Origin: Rutstroemia sp. NJR-2017a BVV2
Taxonomy: Eukaryota > Ascomycota > Leotiomycetes > Helotiales > Rutstroemiaceae
DNA: 64,000 bases
Assembly (NCBI GenBank): GCA_002946415.1
Contig: NJPS01000013.1
Coordinates: 1,792,475 to 1,856,474 of the forward strand
Direction of reading: 5' to 3'
In this document: in pieces, positions 1-12,500 of the stretch
Layout: every line of letters begins with the position of its first letter
How positions within the stretch are numbered: position 1 is the stretch's first letter
Translations under genes and position numbers: made by a program
Notes under the pieces: model-generated
What the model was told of the DNA's origin: nothing
The model's database searches: none
Seen by the model: only the letters and a program-made list of their open reading frames with translations

Positions 1-3000
1 TAAAAATAACTAAAATAATGAAAATATCAATTTGATAAAAATGAAAATAAAATCATTCCAATTTAAATATCTAATCTAATCCTCAATTAGCTCTCAAGCT
101 AGATAATATTTTCGGGTACAAATTTTTATCTTGCTTAAATAAGCGATACTAGCTTCGATTCCAGAGATAGTATTAAGAAGAAATAGAAATAATAAGTAAT
201 TTATAGCTAATTTGTCTTTTAGCTTACTCCGAACTAGACTAAAATAGGAATAACTTAAAAGTAAGTATTCAGAAATCTCTTTTGCCTTATAGATATATTT
301 ATTAATACTAGTATATTCTAATAAATATAAATATGATTTTAAATAACTATATCTGATTTTCAATTAGAAGAAGATACTAGTAATAGCTCTTTTAGTCGAA
401 TTTGAGATTTGGATATGATTTCGAGAAGTAGGTTTGAAAATTTTTAAATAACTAGTCGAGCTAAGTAAACTAGCTTCCGATATAGTTTCCAAAGTTTTTA
501 AAAGAGATTCTGATTACTTTTGATTTTTAATTTGTTTAATTTGAGTTCCCAAATAGTCGAGACTAGTTATTTGGATTACTAGGTCCATTTTAGTTCCCGA
601 TTTGGCTAGTAGATCCGCTTTTTCGTTGCTTAGTACTTCGAAATAGTCTAGAATCTAAGTTAATTTGATTTTAGTTTCTTTTCTAACTATTTCTCGGTTA
701 GCTTCGTATACTAGTATTATTTAATTTTGTTCTAGTTTATTACTAAGTAATTTTAACCTTTGTAAAGTAGCTTAATTATCCGAGAAAATAATAAATTCTT
801 AATCTTTTTGAACTATTTCGTTTACTAGCTTAATTTCTTTAGCTATTCCGGTTAGTTCGTTATTATAAACTAACTAATTAATTCTAATATTCCAACTAGA
901 TTCCTGAATTAGCTTCTAGTTAGAGTTAAATAAAACTAGACCGATTCTAATCTCTTTTTAATCTACTAATTTTAATCTATTAGTATAGACTAAGTATTGG
1001 TTTGGAGTTAGCAAAATAACCGAGTTTTTATAATTTTCAGCTTCTAGTTCTTTAGATAACTTACTAATTTCGATCGAATAAGAAATAATAACCTAAAGTG
1101 GAAATTTGAATAAACTAATTAATTCCAAATACTGAAACTGAACTAAGAAATATATTAAATATCTAATTTGCTTAATTTGAATTATTTTGGTTATTTCCTT
1201 TTAAATAGATATTAAATAGTTTTGAAAATAATAATTAGCTTTCGATTTAATCTAGATTTCTTTGAAAATTAGATAATTTGTAGCTATTTTGAGAGTTCGG
1301 AATATATATTAGCAAGTAGTAGTATTTAAGCAAATTTAGAGAAATACTAAAATAGCTTCTATCTTTATAAGAACTATTAAACTAATCTTGAATACTTCGA
1401 GGATTCTCCGAAATACTAAATTTTGTAAATATTAAAATTAATTTTTAAATTTAGTTTGTTCTTTCTATTATATAAAGAATCTATAATCTAAGATATTAGT
1501 AATATAAGTAATATATAGTTAGTATATTGCAAAAAGTGAAAATCCATTTTCGATATTAGCTAGTTAATTAGTTCTCAAAAAAACTGATTTAGTTTAACTA
1601 ATTCTAGTTAAGATATATTAATTGAAACTTAAAGTATTATCAAACTAGATATTTAGTTATTTCATTACTTTTGAGGATTATATTAATTGATTATTCGGTA
1701 AATTAACCGAATTAGTTTTAATAATTCTTTGTTTACTTTCGAAAAAGTAAATTAATTCTATTTTTACTAAATCGAATTCGATATTACTAACTTCTTCTAA
1801 AGTATATAACTTACTAGCTTTTTTTTCTAAGATTTTATAGTTCTTTTTGAGATTAGTTAAGTTAGTAGCTAGCGCGATATTATCTATATATAACTAGATT
1901 AAGATAGAAATCAATGAAAAAAGCTTTTTAATATAAATTAAAAAAAGAATTGATAAGATTGGATTACTTTAAAAGATATTAATTGAAATAGACTAAAATT
2001 ATTTGATTTGATTATCAAAACTTAAACAAAATAATCGGTATTCCAAGAAGTAACTAATTTAAATAATTAAGCTAATTAGTAATTTTAATTTTTTTAGAAT
2101 AGCTAATAACTAGTTTTTTGAGATATAATCGAAAGCTCTTTTAATATCCAAAAATAAAACCGATATTTTATATTCTTTTAAATAATTTTCTTGAACTTTA
2201 TTTACTAATAGTAATCCGATATCAATAGCTGATTTTTTAAGTTTTCTACTGATTTGGGAATTATATAATAAACTAGTTATTTTAGCTAAATATCTTAATC
2301 TTTTTATTAATATTCTCTCATTTATTTTATCTAAATAGTTGAGAAATAAGATTACTTTATAAACTTTTGGAACTAAATAATCAAGTTTAGTTAGTTTTTT
2401 AAGAATAGCTTTAATTACTTATTTCTAATATCGGGAATAGTATCCAAAGTCGATTAGATAAATAAAAACCTTATAAAATATCTCAGGAATAGCTAAATAA
2501 GCTTTATTGATAATTTCTTAAATAATTCTATTAGGTTCTAGTATTTTCTCTTTAATTTTAGCTAAATAAACTAATACTAATTCGGTATTAGCTAGCTTAA
2601 GCTAGTTCTAGTTAACTACTTTATATTCTTCTTAATTAGAATTAGTTGAACTAAGAAGTTGAAGAAAGAGAATAGTTTTCAAAATAACTTTTTTTTCTTT
2701 AAAAGTAGTTTTATCTAAAATAGTTGAAAGAGATTAATTAGAGTAGAATTTAGTATAGCTAAAAGCTTTAAATATTAATTTAGAATTATTATTTTCAAGA
2801 AAAGTATTTTAATAATCCTTTTTAGTTAGTTTTATCTTTAAAAAGTACTAATTCCGAACTAATCGATATTGTTCTTGATAAAAACTTTGATTAGTTTAAC
2901 TATTTTGGATTTTTAATTTTCTCTAAACTAGTATTATCGATTTTCTTAAATTTTTTAGTTTAGAGGTTTATTAAAGTTTAGCTTTTAAATTAGATTTAGT

Positions 3001-3406
3001 TTTTGGAATAACTTTATTTATTATTAATTGAACTAATAATAATAATTCCGAACTAATCAATTCTAGATAGTTTTATATTATCTTATCTAATTTTAGATTT
3101 AGTTAAGTAAAATCAAATAAAGAACTAACTAGAATAATCGATTTCTTTGTAATTTTAACTAAATAGTTTGAAAAAAGTTCCTAATCTACTAGCTTAGTAT
3201 TAAAATAAGTATTAACTAATTTTTATCTATTTAGAGATATTAGTTCTTTTTTCTCTTTTAAAATAAATAAAATCAATAAATAATCAAATTCTAAATCAGT
3301 TAGTACTTACTAATTATCAATATATCTAGCTAATATTTATATAACTAATATAAGATCTAAAACTAACTTGTTAGCTTCTTTAAAAAATATAATAGTTCTA
3401 GATTTA
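1..3406 (-). mobile_element. LINE L1, Tad1-like, 3' part (split by G1)
   Basis: This is the 3' two thirds of a non-LTR retrotransposon read on the minus strand. The window opens inside its 3' UTR: about 156 bases present in copy L4 (from 35802) lie to the left of position 1. Going right, the minus strand holds the Cys/His-rich C-terminal end of ORF2 (94-363), an RNase H-like tract, and the reverse transcriptase. All frames are broken by TAA and TAG stops. At 3402-3406 the copy is cut by the 5-bp duplication ATTTA that flanks element G1, and it resumes at 10276. The L3, L4, L6 and L7 copies align along its whole length with mostly C/T and G/A differences, which is the expected RIP pattern. It is certainly inactive. 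Confidence 0.88.
94..363 (-). pseudogene. LINE L1 ORF2 C-terminal Cys/His segment
   Basis: An 89-codon open stretch on the minus strand matches the end of ORF2 in the sister copies at 16288-16575, 23921-24172, 36039-36326 and 58218-58505. In the least changed copy (36039-36326) the pattern KYICGAKE...KHLFLSC is visible, a Cys-x-His-x-Cys arrangement typical of the C-terminal zinc-binding tail of Tad1/I-type LINE polyproteins. Here the Cys and His positions read as Tyr (KYIYKAKE...YLLLSY), as RIP of TGT or TGC and CAT would produce. It is not a separate gene, only a short open remnant of the decayed ORF2. Confidence 0.8.
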
Positions 3407-3955
3407 TATTACAAATACTTGTCTTTTGAGTTATATAGAAGTGGTCAGAGTCTCGAGTATTAAAGGTCGCGACAACTAATAGTACTATCGTAGATTTATT
3501 ATTGAAAACAGTTATATAGGGAATCGATCGTAATTGTAATAATAGGTAAACAAATAATAATTGTTGTTGAGCACGAAGCTCTATATACTAAGGAAATACT
3601 ATCTAGTTATATAGACCTTTGTTCTCTATTGTCCCATTAGTTCTATCAATTCCCATAGCTAGGACTGCTGGGACCTAGTGGGATATCATATAGTTTCTAT
3701 CTGAGGTTCTACTAAAGGTATCTTTGATATTTCAGGTACTATTCTTTCGATAGATATCTCCCTATATAGAGTACTGTTTCTACTAGAAGTATACTGATAA
3801 ATATTGGTACCTTTCCTGTTTCCGTATCAGGGATACGAATATCTTGACTTCTCTTTATTGTGTAATCTTTGTACGAAGGTTTACTCTACTGATTCCGGGG
3901 GGCTACTTTTTGAGCCTAAGGTCCTTAGGCCGCTATATGATCTGTAGTTATAATA
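3407..3955 (-). repeat. G1 3' LTR (left), 549 bp
   Basis: The repeat starts at TATTAC next to the target duplication ATTTA (3402-3406) and ends TAATA, RIP-modified from TGTTA...TAACA. It is exactly as long as the right LTR (9722-10270) and aligns to it without gaps over the parts compared. Differences are almost all C/T or G/A, and this copy nearly always has the unmutated base. It is therefore the better guide to the ancestral LTR. Confidence 0.93.
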
Positions 3956-3968
3956 CTATCCCCCTTCT
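3956..3968 (-). other. G1 polypurine tract
   Basis: On the minus (coding) strand the sequence AGAAGGGGGATAG lies directly before the 3' LTR. That is the expected place and composition of the polypurine tract that primes plus-strand DNA synthesis in LTR retrotransposons. It fixes the element's direction independently of the coding remnants. Confidence 0.75.
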
Positions 3969-4142
3969 ATCCTAGTATCGCCTCGATGCTTACTATAATA
4001 GTATAGGTACCTACTTGGGTTTTCTTGATAAATACTTTGCTTTTTCCTTCCTTTATTATATTTAAGGAGATATCTAAGTCTGCAAAAAGTTGTCAAACTG
4101 TTTATTTTCGTTCTAAGGAAAAGGGAAAAATGATGCTGGTAA

Positions 4143-4622
4143 GGTGTTCTCACTATTCGGAGAAGAACCTCGAATATCGTATGCTTCCTAGAGCCGATCG
4201 TTGCGGGGAATATACCAAGAGTATTGGTCGAGATTGCTGTGATGTTTTTTGGAACCTCTGCTTCTTCTTGGGCGGTGGTATAGTGTGAGGAGGCTCGTCT
4301 GGAGGCTGAGGAGGAAGAGGCTATGGCGAAAATTCTTCGTTTAAGGAAACAGTAGCGGAAGTTGAAGGAAAAGGCTGGGAAAATGTTGTAGTATGACCTG
4401 TATACGATAGATGTACTGGAGGAGTTCGAAGAAAAGGAAAGGTTGGAGAAGGAACGGGCTGAGCAGTCTGGATAGGTTGCTCTTGTGGCTAGTTCTTCTG
4501 CGGTCGACCTTTCGCTCTTCGAGCTTCCTCCGATAAGTGATTCTGAACTGGCTGCCTGATTGGCAAACGAGGATTTCTCTGGTGGAACTCTTCCAAATCC
4601 TTTGGGCAGTTCAAATTCTTAA
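4143..4622 (+). pseudogene. Antisense coiled-coil ORF relic within G1
   Basis: One + strand frame (first base of codon divisible by three) runs about 160 codons up to the TAA at 4620-4622. It is broken only by TAG stops and one TGA, all explainable as RIP of CAG, TGG or CGA. The reading is strongly charged and helical: segments EEARLEAEEEEAMAKILRLR, EKERLEKERAEQ and a Ser/Leu/Pro-rich end with FELPPISDSELAA. It lies antisense to the G1 polyprotein and its last ~170 bases overlap the chromodomain tail on the minus strand. I recall similar charged ORFs next to fungal gypsy elements, but I know no function for them. The patch has near-normal base composition, unlike the rest of G1. Confidence 0.55.
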
Positions 4623-7600
4623 TTAGTTCCTATATGTTTTCTGAGTCTAGGTAACCTTTCTATTTGATCAAATAATGAAGCGTTTCTCTAATATACTTAT
4701 AGTCCAATATTCTTTCGACTTCGTATATAGTATCTGGGTTTAGAGGTTCAATTTCGGTGTAAAGTATACTCGGTGCTCCTGGTAGTGCTAGTTCGAGAAG
4801 TGAAATATAGAATACCGGGTATATATTTATTGTTCTTGGTAGTTCTAGGCGATAATTGACTAATCCGACTATTTCCTTGATTTTGAAGGGTCTTAGTTTC
4901 TTGTAGTCCAGTTTATCGCTTGGTCTTTTTATATTGATATTTCGTCTGAGGAGGTAAACTTTATCCCCCTTTTTAAGTATTAGTTCCATACTATATTTCT
5001 GGTTATAGTATTGTACTATTCGTTGTACGATGAACTTGATATCAAGTGAAAGTTATTTATATAGATTCCTTAAGTCTTCTGCTTTTGTTATTCCAGTATC
5101 CGAGTTTTCTATATCTGGAAATTGGGTATTATATATTTTTGGCTCGAAGCCAAAGTTGGTATATACCGATAATATATTTATTGTTGTAGTTTCTGAAGTA
5201 TTATATACAAACTATATAAGTAATAGTAGTTCTATCTAATTATCCTATCGATAATTTATATAGCAATATAAGTACTGTTCTATAATCTGATTCAATTGTT
5301 CTATCTGATTATCGGTCTATAGATAGAATACCATTGAGAGTTTCCTTTTGATTCCTAGTAGTACTATAAGTATCTATTAGAACTTTGATATAAAGAGCTT
5401 ATCTCGATTGGAGATGATTTTATCTAGTATACTATATATATTAACTATTGTTTGTAGAAATATATAGATTAAGTCTTCAACTATACTATTTTCCTTGTAG
5501 GAAATTATATATCCAAATTTGGTTAATCGATCTACTATAACTAGGATAGAATTATATATTATTTCTATTATTAGATCCTTTGAAGATAGTAGTTTAACTA
5601 TAAAGTTCTATATAATAGACTTCTATAGTTAAGTAAATATATCCGGAGTTTTGAGCTAATTATATAGAGTATATTATAAGGTCTTGTTCTATATATAAAT
5701 ATTGCAGTTTCCAATAACTTTCTCAACTATCTTCTTTATTTATAGAAAATACAAGTTTGCTTTAATCCTTGCAAATATCTTGATGATTTCTTGATATCCA
5801 TAAGCTGGAAGCTTATATTGTTCTTAAATAAATTGCTTTGCTAAAGTCGAAGAAATATATATCTTCCTATAAAAGTATATAACTTTATCCTTAATTATAA
5901 ATCCTTTGCTTAGTTATTCTAGTACTTGTTTCGTAGTGGAATTATTTTTATAGTATCCTTGTACTTGTTTCTCTAAGTAGTTATCACGAAGTGATATTAT
6001 TGTAGCTAATTAAGCTAAGTTGAATACTAACGAATCTCTGTTCTAGCGAAATATAGTATACGATTTATATATCTTATTCTTTAGATATTCAGATTTCCTA
6101 CTAAGTATATCGGTTCTAGTATTTTCGTTTCTCTTAATATATAGTATCCTGAAATTGTATATAACTAGTATTTCTGTCTATTATATCTATTATCTATTTA
6201 GAACTTTGGTTGTTATAAAGTATACTAAATTCTTATAATCTAAATAAACTTAGATTATATACTTAGATTCTTCGAAATAAACTCTCTATTCTCTGAAAGT
6301 ATTGATAATTACTAGAAGCTCTTTATTATAAATCTTATAATTCAGCTTAGCTAGCTAAAGTTTTCTTGAATAATATACTACTGATTATAGCTTCTTGTTC
6401 TTATCTAGCTAGTTTAGGACTATATCTAATATATAGTCTGATATATCTATTTTAATAGTAATTAGTTGTTCGAAATCGAAGATAATAAGAACTAGTATCT
6501 ATATAAAAACTTGTTTGAGAGTTTCGAATATCTATTATACTATACTATTTTATTTGTACTCGATATCCTTTTTAGTTAACTCTATAAAAAGTACTACGAT
6601 TTTTAAATAATCTTTGATAAATCGTCTATAGAAGTTCGCAAATCCTAAGAATAATTATATTTCTTTTATAATAATAGGTTATTTCTACTTTAGAACTTCT
6701 TTTACTTTATTTAGACTTATCTTGAGTTCTATTATATTAATAATATATTCTAGAAATTCGGTTTCGATAATATAGAATTTGTATTTCGAAGGCTTCAATA
6801 GGATATCTATATCTGTTAATATCTGAAGTATTTCCTATACGATCTTGATATATTCTTCGAGGGTTTCGGTAAAGATCAAGATATCGTTTAAATATACTAT
6901 ATAGTAGTTATCAAAATACTTCTTCAATAAGTTATTAACTAGATATATATATATTACTAGTATATTGGTAAACCCAAAGGGTATAACTTAGTATTTATAG
7001 TATCTGTATTATATATAAAATACTATTTTCTATTTATCTCTTTCCTTGATTTGAATTAGATTGAATTTTATATACTAATCCAATTTTGTGAAATATTTAG
7101 TTTTCCCGATTCGATCTTGTAATTTACTAGCTAGTAGTAATAAATATCAATCTTTAATAGTAATAGTATTAAGTTTTCGGTAATTAATAACTAGTTTTCT
7201 CTTCTCGTCTTCTTTCTTAAATACAAAGAAAATTGGTATTCTTATAAGTAAAGAGGATTCTCTTATAAATCCTTTCGCTAAATTTTCATCGAGATATTCA
7301 CGAAGTAATTTGAGTTTCTTTTCCGATAATAGTATAATTAGCAAGAATAGTAGTTCCTTTCCTTCTTCCAAATTTATTTTATAATCCCAAAGTTGATACT
7401 TTAGCAAAATATCTCCTTAAAGCCTTTCCTTGAAGATCTCGGTATATTTCTGATACTGTACTAGTATATCCTTCAGTAAAGGATTCTAGACTAAGATATC
7501 CGATTTCGGTAAATATATTATCTTCAGCTCTTAACCAGGTATTAATCTTATAAGATCTTATATAGACTCTTTCTTATATTTATACTTATCGTACTATATA

Positions 7601-8000
7601 GTCTTTACAACCTAATTGATATACAGATTATAGCTCTCTAACTATAATATTCCCAAAATTAATTGATATCTTTCTAATAAGACTAAATCTATTTTTATCT
7701 ATTCAGAATATTATCTTAGTTATATTTCGAATTTTTATATTTCGTACTAAACCAATCTATCTTTTTTGACTAATTACTTATTAGTAAAGTAAAGCCAGTA
7801 TAGAACTAGTTTCTTAAGAATTCGTAATTTCGTTAAAACTATAATCTTTAGTATTATAAAATTTTCTATTACTTCCAAGTCTATTATTACTTGGAGCAAA
7901 TATCTGTTTATATATATAGTATAAAGGATCTATCCTGATCTTAGAATAGCTTTTAGTTCTTTAGCTAGCTCTTTACTTATATCTTCGGTAAGTTATTCCT
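4450..8000 (-). pseudogene. G1 pol relic: protease, RT, RNase H, integrase, chromodomain
   Basis: Decayed polyprotein read right to left. A protease active-site remnant lies at 7855-7890 (reads IIDLEVIENF, explainable as a mutated IDSGATGNF-type motif). The RT N-terminus is open at 7147-7407, ending VINYRKLNTITIKD. The RT catalytic motif near 6880-6897 reads YLND instead of [17 protein letters not shown] connection motif lies near 6610-6650. The integrase zinc-binding region is near 5750-5810 and the D-containing core near 5515-5580 (VDRLTKFG). Open segment 4660-4989 is the integrase C-terminus running into a chromodomain (YEVERILDYKYIR...LIK), which continues as *KGYLDSENI* with Trp codons changed to TAG. 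A chromodomain would have steered integration to marked chromatin. Limits are approximate. Confidence 0.85.
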
Positions 8001-9700
8001 AATTAATTCTTTTCTGATTTCGATCTATAATCTTAGGCTCGCTATCTTTTATAAAACCAAAGAACCTTTTCTAAATATCGATTATATCTTTCTAAACTAT
8101 ATTTAGATCTATTCCGATCTTTATTCTAAGGATTCGGCTAATAGGAATATCGATATATTTGGTAGATACCTTATATCTAAAGACTTATAATACTACTTAT
8201 TATAGTTGATTTAGTTCTTATAGTAATATATTTCGTTGATCTCTATAACTATATTAGTAAATAACTTCCCAAATCTCTCTATTACTTAGTAGATTATATT
8301 ACTAAAACTCTTTGAATCTCTGATAGGTTCGAGTTTCCTACTATATTCTAGTAAAACTAATCTCAAATTCCAGTTTATAATAGCAACTTATAATTAGTTA
8401 ACCTCGGATATCTCAAATATTGTTCTAGAGTCCGTTATCGCTTAGTAAATTAGTAAATTCCTTTTTTCTCTAAAACCTAGTTCTATAGTAATTGATTCTT
8501 TCTAGAAACTATATCTCTCTTTATTTTGGAGATTTATCTTAAGTAATAGTTTTCTTATTATTAGGCTTTCTTAGGTACCAGCCTATCCCTTTCTTATCTG
8601 CTTTATAAACTAGGTAAAAATCCTTATAGTAGATAATCTATAATAGTTATATATAATCTGTTTCTTAAGTAGTATAATAACTACTTGTTATACTTAATTG
8701 GTATCTAGATATAGCCTAGCTATTATCTTATTCTATTATAGATTTAAACTATTTCTTTCTTTTCTAGTTAGTTTACTTAAACTTCGTTCCTTAAAGCTTT
8801 TTTCGGTAATCTTATACTTGGTAGTCTGGAAAACTATATTCAAAGTAAAACTTCTTTTCTTATCTATAGTTCTTTTCTTCTTAGAAAAGATTATTCTTTG
8901 AACTTATTATATCTAGTTCTATAAAGTTATTATAAGTTCTTTCTCTAATATTTCGTTATCTAGAATATCGTAACTTGTTTTTATTAGATCTAGCCTATTT
9001 TCTGGTTCTATAAAACTACTTTTCTCGGAGATATTTATAATATTGGTTGTTAATCTGAATAGAGTCTTTAATCTATTTATCTAGATTATCATTATTTTTC
9101 TATATTTGCTTTGCTAATTCTAGTTTGATAAAGTCTTTTAGTTTATATTTATAATAGCTAATCAAGGTAGTAGTTCCCTATTTGGTTTAATTGAACTATT
9201 TTCTGAATTCGGTAGTATAATTGATAGTTGACCTTATTTATCTAAGTCCAAATAAATAATACTTTACTATCTTAATAGAATCGATATCTCCAAAAACTCT
9301 TCGGATTTCTATACAAAATCTCTCTTATAAGTCGAAGATCTTGGTAATCATAGCTATATAGTTTTATAGCTATATACTGTTCTCGAAGTAGTCTGAAAGA
9401 AAGGGTTTGATCTATTTCAATACTTTGTCTTTAAGGTAGAAAGTAGTATAAATATTCCTTATATTTCTGGTATCGAATTTATCGGGGTTAAATCGGAAAT
9501 ATATTCCAAGCTATAAAAGGAATATCTCAAGTTCTCATTAGTCTCTATAGAATTTATCTAAATTGGCAACTTTAAAGGTTTCTTATAACTTAAGGTTTAT
9601 AGAAAATCTATCTTCTATAAGAATATTGCTATCACAATCTCTAGTATCTATAGTCTAGATAGTAGATAGATCTTATAGAACTATATCGATTCGGTATATA
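8000..9700 (-). pseudogene. G1 gag region relic
   Basis: The interval between the protease remnant and the 5' LTR is where gag belongs in this element. The minus strand has only short open stretches, and I could not find a clear zinc-knuckle pattern. The 67-codon + strand reading at 8698-8901 is a hydrophobic T-rich shadow of minus-strand A-rich DNA. The assignment rests on position within the element, not on recognised protein sequence. Confidence 0.45.
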
Positions 9701-9721
9701 AAACAACAATAGTATTCAAAA

Positions 9722-10270
9722 TATTACGAATATTTATCTTCTAAGTTATATAAAAGTGATTAAAATCTCGAATACTAAAGATTGTAATAACTAATAATAC
9801 TATTATAGGTTTATTATTGAAAATAGTTATATAAGAAATCGATTATAATTATAATAGTAAATAAACAAGTAGTAATTGTTATTAAGTATAAAGCTCTATA
9901 TATTAAGGAAATACTATCTAGTTATATAGACTTTCGTTTTCTATTATTCTATCAATCCTATCAATTCCTATAGCTAGGACTACTAAGATCTAGTAGGATA
10001 TTATATAGTTTCTATCTAAGGTTCTACTAAAGGTACCTTTGATATTTCGGGTATTATCCTTTTGATAGGTACTTCTCTATATAGAGTACTATTTCTACTA
10101 GAAGTATATTAATAAATATTAGTATTTTTCCTATTTCTATACTAGAGATACAAATATCTTAACTTCTCTTTATTATATAATCTTTATACAAAGGTTTATT
10201 TTACTGATTCCAAGAAACTACTTTTTGAGTCTAAGATCCTTAGACTATTATATAATCTATAGTTATAACA
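9722..10270 (-). repeat. G1 5' LTR (right), 549 bp
   Basis: It begins TATTACGAAT and ends GTTATAACA, directly before the target duplication ATTTA (10271-10275). The length equals that of the left LTR. Compared with the left copy it shows many extra T-for-C and A-for-G changes, so this end of the element took much heavier RIP although both LTRs were identical when the element inserted. Confidence 0.93.
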
Positions 10271-10275
10271 ATTTA

Positions 10276-12500
10276 TTAATTAGTTCCAAATTTTGTTTTT
10301 TAATCTATCGAACTAACTTAGTACTAGTTTAACTATTTCGGTTATTCGAATTCTACCAAAGATAATGAAAATTAAAATTACCCAAAATAAGTGAATTAGT
10401 CGAAATAGTTCTAGATAGTAAACTTTTTTCTATTATTTTAATCGAAGTTTCTTCGATTTAACTAGTTTCGTTATAAATATTAATTAGTTCGAGTATATTA
10501 TTTTCTTCGGTTATTAATAGGATTAGTAGATTAAGATCGATACTTAAAAAAACTAGTATAATACTAGATATATAAATCTTCGAGATATAAATAAGTATTC
10601 GAAGTCTAAATCCTATAATAGCTAAAAAGATTTAATTGAAATTATTATAAGAAATCGATTAATTATTTAAATATTCTGGATTTTCACTTATAATTCAAAA
10701 CTTTTGGATTAATAATAAATCGATTTTTAGTTCAATAGCTAACTATAGTATTGATTTAATTATAATTAAACTTCGATTTAGATTTATTTGGAAGATTCGA
10801 GTATTTATACTAATTATAGATTAGCTTCTTTGATAGTTTTATATATTTTATATTCTTTAGAAGTAGAAATATAATTATTTTTATAATTAATATATTTTGA
10901 TACTAAATAAGAGTATTTTTGGTTATTTTGGTTATAAATCGAATAATAATATTAACTAGTAATATAAGGTTTATTATAGAGATTATATTTAATCCCTTTT
11001 TGGTAAAATTTAATTAAATATCTAAATTCTTAGTATTTAATATACTAAGTAGATCTAAAAATAGTAAGAAGTTTTTCAGTTTTAATACTAATTCTAGTTA
11101 TCCAAATTCTGTTTTTTATATATCTCTCGATTTCTGCTTTAGTAATAAAAGATATTACTACTAATCTTCCTTATTTAATAACTCGATTTTCTATTAAGAA
11201 TAGTTAATATAGTATATTAATTAGTTTTAAATTCAGATTAGAATTAAAAGTCTTTAATTTATCTAATACTAGTTCTATTTTGTAAAGTATATTGAAATCC
11301 TAAGTTGGGATATTATAAAATACTATTTTATATCAAAGTTCATTTTTTAAATATAATTTAAAAGTAATTAAATACTCCTAATAACTCTTTTTTCAAATAG
11401 AAAGTTGGAAGTAAAAGGAATAATTATAGTAATTACTAGATTGTTTTTATTACTAGTAATAATAATCGAGGAGATTATTAGTTTTTTAATATTTTTATCT
11501 AAGAAAGCTTTATTAATAATATTTCATAAAGCTAATATCGAAAAAGAAATATTGAGATCTCGAACTAAAATTAATCTATTTTGAATTTTGGCTTTTTTAG
11601 TAATTTTGTTAATACTAATTCAGTTTCCAGAGTTGCTATTATTACTAATACTACTAAAGCAAAAGAAGGTCCAGAAGATAATTTAACCGAAGGAATAGTC
11701 GAAGTAATAATAGTAATAGTTAAGTTAGATTGGATTTGAAAAGGGTTTTTGAGAATTATAATATTAGCTTTGTTAGTAGTACTAGCTACTTTCGTTTTAG
11801 CTTTGATTTTTTATATAATATATTCCAAATTATTAATCTAAGAAACTAGTTGATTAATAACCTTTTATAGCTTTCCTGATTTAATATATTCTCTAAATAT
11901 CTTGATTAAATCGAGGATTTGAACTTGTTTATTATATGATTTAATAACCGAATATACTTCGATTAGCAAATCATATATCTAGAGAATTTTAGTACTAGCT
12001 AGATCCGGAGTAGTTAGTTCAATAATAGAAAAACAGATAGTTTTGCTCGATTTGGAAGAAGTGAAGAAATTAGTCTGTTTCGGAAGATGGTAGATATTTC
12101 TATCGGGTCTAGTAGTAGTATTTGTAGTAGTATTAAATAGATTCGAGCTGAAAATCTTATTTGGATTAGATATATCTAAGTTTGGGTTGAAAATCGAAGT
12201 AATTGGTATTATAAGACTATTATCTATCTCTATATCAATATTAATAGAAAGAGAGAATCAAATAATAGTACTATTAGTAGGTTCAGAAATATATTAATAA
12301 GTTGGGGTTGAAGGAAGTTCGATTTGGATAAGATTTTGGGAGATTGAAGTTCCTAAATCCGCTATTTTGGTTACAATAACGATATCTCGATAACTAGCAG
12401 GTGTATTGCTAAGCAAACTAGTAGGTTCGATCTATAGAAGTATATATAGTCGGATTTTATATTGGGTTTGATGATTTTGGATTCGGAATCGTTTTTTCAA
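10276..12500 (-). mobile_element. LINE L1, 5' part (endonuclease and ORF1)
   Basis: L1 continues to the right of G1. The minus strand holds the endonuclease start of ORF2 (about 10276-10900) and ORF1 (about 11000-12450), then the 5' end near 12500, where the minus strand reads CTTGAAAAAACGATTCCG. The same 5' motif, with RIP changes, occurs in L3 (about 18633) and L4 (about 47760-47780). Together with 1-3406 this gives about 5.6 kb, plus roughly 0.16 kb outside the window, so L1 was probably full length before G1 entered it. Confidence 0.85.

Larger units (their letters stand above)
3407..10270 (-). mobile_element. Ty3/gypsy retrotransposon G1 with chromodomain
   Basis: This is a complete-length Ty3/gypsy element of 6,864 bp inserted in LINE L1. 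It has two 549-bp LTRs (3407-3955 and 9722-10270), termini that reduce to TGTTA...TAACA, and the duplication ATTTA at 3402-3406 and 10271-10275. The coding strand is minus: gag lies near the right LTR, followed leftward by protease, reverse transcriptase, integrase and chromodomain. This order, with integrase after RT, defines the Ty3/gypsy class. Damage is uneven: the left LTR and adjoining 700 bp keep many CA and TG dinucleotides, while the right two thirds are heavily RIP-changed. The element is dead. Confidence 0.93.

Noticed and set aside
4025..4288. 87-residue + strand reading in G1
   Set aside because: It is in a different frame from the charged antisense ORF relic, has no motif, and crosses into low-complexity sequence near the LTR.
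5030..5239. 69-residue + strand reading in G1
   Set aside because: It is antisense to the integrase region of the minus-strand polyprotein and shows no motif.
8698..8901. 67-residue hydrophobic + strand reading
   Set aside because: The Leu/Phe/Ser-rich sequence is the shadow of A-rich minus-strand gag DNA; it is not a membrane protein gene.
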